The notes under the pieces: generated by a model
Told to the model about the DNA's origin: nothing
Database searches by the model: none
The model's input: the letters and a program-made list of their open reading frames with translations, nothing else
In this document: positions 61,949-64,000 of the stretch, in pieces
Position numbering within the stretch: the first letter of the stretch is position 1
Layout of the letters: each line of letters starts with the position of its first letter
NCBI GenBank assembly: GCA_937873695.1
Contig: CALMYL010000004.1
Location: 62,001 to 126,000 of the forward strand
DNA: 64,000 nucleotides
Direction of reading: 5' to 3'
Source: an uncultured Ignavibacteria bacterium
Lineage (GTDB): Bacteria > Bacteroidota > Ignavibacteria > Tepidaquicellales > OLB5
Made by a program: the position numbers and the translations under genes

Positions 61949-62157
61949 TTTCTCAGATTAATTTATCAGGTTATTTTAACCGAAAAGGCTTTTTTCTGAA
62001 AACTATTAGTTTAATTTTTCTTTTAAATGTATTCAGTAAAATCAGCGAAATAGTTTCCTAAGTTAAACTTATATTTTTAACAAGCTTAAGTTTCTAAAAT
62101 ATTCTTAAATCCCTTAAAAACACTATACCAATTATGTAATTAGCGGAATTATCATTC

Positions 62158-62190
62158 TTTGAACTAAAGCATCTAATGAGGCTATTTTTG
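62158..62190 (+). promoter_or_regulatory. Promoter for the last T9SS cargo gene
   Basis: TTTG at 62158-62161, a 21-nt spacer, then TATTTTTG at 62183-62190, ending 19 nt before the ATG at 62210. Confidence 0.5.
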
Positions 62191-62209
62191 TTTGAAATAA
62201 TATAATATT

Positions 62210-63223
62210 ATGAAAACAAAAATACTGATTGCTGTACTTGTTTCAATATTTAAGATCATATACGCACAGCCTGTTACCGTCACCTTTCAGCAGGGTGTTA
62301 ACGGGTATGCAGGATGCAAGTCAGTTGATATTTCTGATCTTAATTTAGTACCGGGAAATAACGGAACGACTTTTGGCGATGGCAACAATGACTGGTGTAT
62401 TGGCAAACTACACGGCAGACCGGGATTTGGATATGATATCTCTCCCCTGCTGAGGTTTGAAGATCTGAACATACCAATCAATGCAGTTGTTACAGCGGCA
62501 TCACTTACACTGACACATGTTATGTGGGAAACGCCAAGCTCCCGGGTCAAGGGCCGGTATTTAAACGTTGACTGGACCGGATCAATTAATGATACAATTG
62601 GCGGAATGGGAAATGCACCTGTTGGCTGGGAAAGAAGAATGCCAAATACTCCATGGAGCGCGCCGGGAGGCAACGGTGAAGGGACGGACCTCATAGCAGG
62701 AAAATATTTCTGGTCACCGCCGGATAGCAGCATAATGCCTTCAAATGGAGAAGTAACCTACACAATACCGCTTGATCTTGGTGTTGTACAGAACTGGATA
62801 ACTAACCCTGCAAGTAATCACGGCTTCAAACTTCAGGTAGATGCTATTAATGTCCATATTTATTATAGACAACCTCAGCGGCCCGATGTGCTAAAAAGAC
62901 CAAAGCTCTCAATTACATATACAGTTCCCACCGGTTTAAATAATAACACAGAATTTCCAAATGAATATTACTTAGAACAAAATTATCCTAATCCGTTCAA
63001 TCCTGTTACAGTAATAAATTATGGAATGACCGGTGCAGGTAATGTTAAGCTTACAGTTTACAATTCAATTGGTGTGAAACTTGCTGAACTGGTAAACGGG
63101 TACAAAACCAGCGGGAACCATTCTGTAACCTTTAACTCAGATAATTTCCCGTCGGGTGTTTACTTCTATAAACTTGAAACAGATGAGTTTTCGGAAACAA
63201 AAAAAATGACAATAATTAAATAA
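62210..63223 (+). CDS. Secreted DNRLRE-like protein with T9SS sorting domain
   Basis: 337 residues, signal peptide ending near IYAQ. The central ~220 residues resemble the DNRLRE beta-jelly roll of secreted and wall proteins: SPLLRFEDLNIPINAVVTAASLTL at the start, VVQNWITNPASNHGFKLQ and RPKLSITYTV at the end. The C-terminus is a type A sorting domain (YPNPFNPVTVINYGM, GVYFYKLETDEFSETKK). The stop codon is in the first of three 17-nt tandem repeats that extend to the next gene. Confidence 0.83.
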   Translation: MKTKILIAVLVSIFKIIYAQPVTVTFQQGVNGYAGCKSVDISDLNLVPGNNGTTFGDGNNDWCIGKLHGRPGFGYDISPLLRFEDLNIPINAVVTAASLTLTHVMWETPSSRVKGRYLNVDWTGSINDTIGGMGNAPVGWERRMPNTPWSAPGGNGEGTDLIAGKYFWSPPDSSIMPSNGEVTYTIPLDLGVVQNWITNPASNHGFKLQVDAINVHIYYRQPQRPDVLKRPKLSITYTVPTGLNNNTEFPNEYYLEQNYPNPFNPVTVINYGMTGAGNVKLTVYNSIGVKLAELVNGYKTSGNHSVTFNSDNFPSGVYFYKLETDEFSETKKMTIIK

Positions 63224-63264
63224 TACTGCTATTTAAGTAATACTGCTAATTAAATAATACTGTT
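63214..63264. repeat. Three 17-nt tandem repeats from a stop codon to the next start
   Basis: Units AATTAAATAATACTGCT (63214-63230), ATTTAAGTAATACTGCT (63231-63247) and AATTAAATAATACTGTT (63248-63264). The first holds the TAA stop of the T9SS gene; the third ends two bases before the ATG of the RraB gene. Confidence 0.85.
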
Positions 63265-63266
63265 AA

Positions 63267-64000
63267 ATGACTACTGAATACAAACCAAGCTGGGATTTTT
63301 ATTTCACTGAACTTGAAGGCTCGCCTGCATCAATGTATCTTGATCTTGGGCTGGATAAGATTGCCCCGATACCGGAAAAGGACCATCTGCTAACTATCAT
63401 TCTTACAATGAATGACCCCCAGGAAAATGGATTTTCTTCGAAAGAAGAAAGTGAGATGCTCTTTGCTATCGAAGATAAGATCACAGAAGCAGTTACTGAA
63501 CCGTTCGGAGCGATATTTGCAGGCAGGGAAACCTGTGACGGGGCCAGGATATTTTATTATTACTCAGCAGAAAATAAGGAGATCAAAAAGGCTGTTAAGA
63601 AAGTAATGAAGGAATTCAGTGATTATGAATATGAGACCTATTTTGAAGCGGATGAAAAATGGGAAGAATATTTTGAGCATCTTTACCCGGCCGGGTACGA
63701 AATGCATACAATACTTAACAGGCGCGTTGTTGAGGGTCTTCGCTCAAAAGGCGACCTGCTGTCGGTACCCAGAGAAGTTGATCATTATGTTTATTTCAGA
63801 ACAGAAGAGACGAAAAACTCATTTATTGCTGAGGCAAAAAAACTAAAATACAAAGTAACATCAGAATGGACCGATAAAGAAGGCAAGGAATACCCGCTGA
63901 GCGTTCGCCTGACAAAAAACGATCCGGTTACATATAATGATGTACTTGATTATACTTCTGTACTATATGACCTGGCCCAACAGTTTGATGGCAATTACGA
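63267..64000 (+). CDS. DUF695-RraB protein (partial, C-terminus off the right edge)
   Basis: About 244 residues visible from the ATG at 63267. The N-terminal ~125 residues are a DUF695 domain (WDFYFTELEGSPASMYLDLGL, HLLTIILTMNDPQENG). The second part matches the RNase E inhibitor RraB (AGYEMHTILNRRVVEGLRSKGD, FRTEETKNSFIAEAKKLKYKV, DLAQQFDGNYD), which ends near here. RraB binds and inhibits RNase E in gamma-proteobacteria; in other phyla the partner is unproven. Fusion with DUF695 is common in Bacteroidota. Only a few residues are likely missing. Confidence 0.8.
   Translation, partial: MTTEYKPSWDFYFTELEGSPASMYLDLGLDKIAPIPEKDHLLTIILTMNDPQENGFSSKEESEMLFAIEDKITEAVTEPFGAIFAGRETCDGARIFYYYSAENKEIKKAVKKVMKEFSDYEYETYFEADEKWEEYFEHLYPAGYEMHTILNRRVVEGLRSKGDLLSVPREVDHYVYFRTEETKNSFIAEAKKLKYKVTSEWTDKEGKEYPLSVRLTKNDPVTYNDVLDYTSVLYDLAQQFDGNY

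Overview
The window looks like chromosomal DNA from a member of the Bacteroidota/Ignavibacteriota side of the FCB group. Five predicted secreted proteins end in type IX secretion (T9SS) sorting domains with the PNPFNP motif that is common in Ignavibacteria-like genomes. Two PorV/PorQ-family proteins are present. Six genes have a TAnnTTTG -7 promoter element of the Bacteroidota type. The DNA is AT-rich. Naming the lineage is an inference; no rRNA gene lies in the window.

Layout. 1-1341: start of an amino-acid permease that runs off the left edge. 1938-6687 (+): a membrane module with an SPFH-SHOCT protein, three proteins that each carry one treble-Cys-pair zinc ribbon, and two small membrane-associated proteins. 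6828-8506 (+): GIY-YIG protein, TMEM175-type channel, rhodanese. 8649-17393 (-): two chagasin-like inhibitors flanking an exported M14 metallopeptidase, then ggt, an MCE/MlaD protein, greA, ribBA, yajC, tgt, a VOC protein and a VanZ protein. 17610-23268 (-): nnr, rpe, a PASTA protein and a large GAF protein, tightly packed. 23871-26698 (+): nucleoside deaminase, T9SS cargo, a lone NuoI-like ferredoxin and another T9SS cargo. 27144-35805 (-): htrA, split transketolase with a PrcB-type lipoprotein between the halves, plsY, and the classical thrS-infC-rpmI-rplT-pheS translation cluster. 35922-40423: a hypothetical exported protein, tRNA-Val, purB, a damaged DUF4160 gene with DUF2442, and tRNA-Ser. 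40513-51894 (-): a long co-directional run joining cell-surface glycan genes (flippase, glycosyltransferase, asparagine synthase family, polytopic membrane protein, FemAB/GNAT-like) to two PorV-like proteins, two lipoproteins and a T9SS cargo. 52116-64000: cyclase-TolB-TPR protein, a 913-residue T9SS cargo, a small exported peptide, a helical protein of unknown role, a DUF481 barrel, an acyl-CoA ligase, another T9SS cargo, and a DUF695-RraB protein that runs off the right edge.

The intergenic DNA is unusually rich in repeats. Several families of short palindromes have arms whose outer bases differ between copies yet stay complementary. There are also CAATTAA-type heptamer arrays, and three-copy tandem repeats of 9, 16 and 17 nt that sit on or right after stop codons. 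The two most system-like signals are the SPFH/zinc-ribbon operon and the glycan-plus-PorV cluster. Both are interpretations from gene order and domain recognition, not demonstrated functions.
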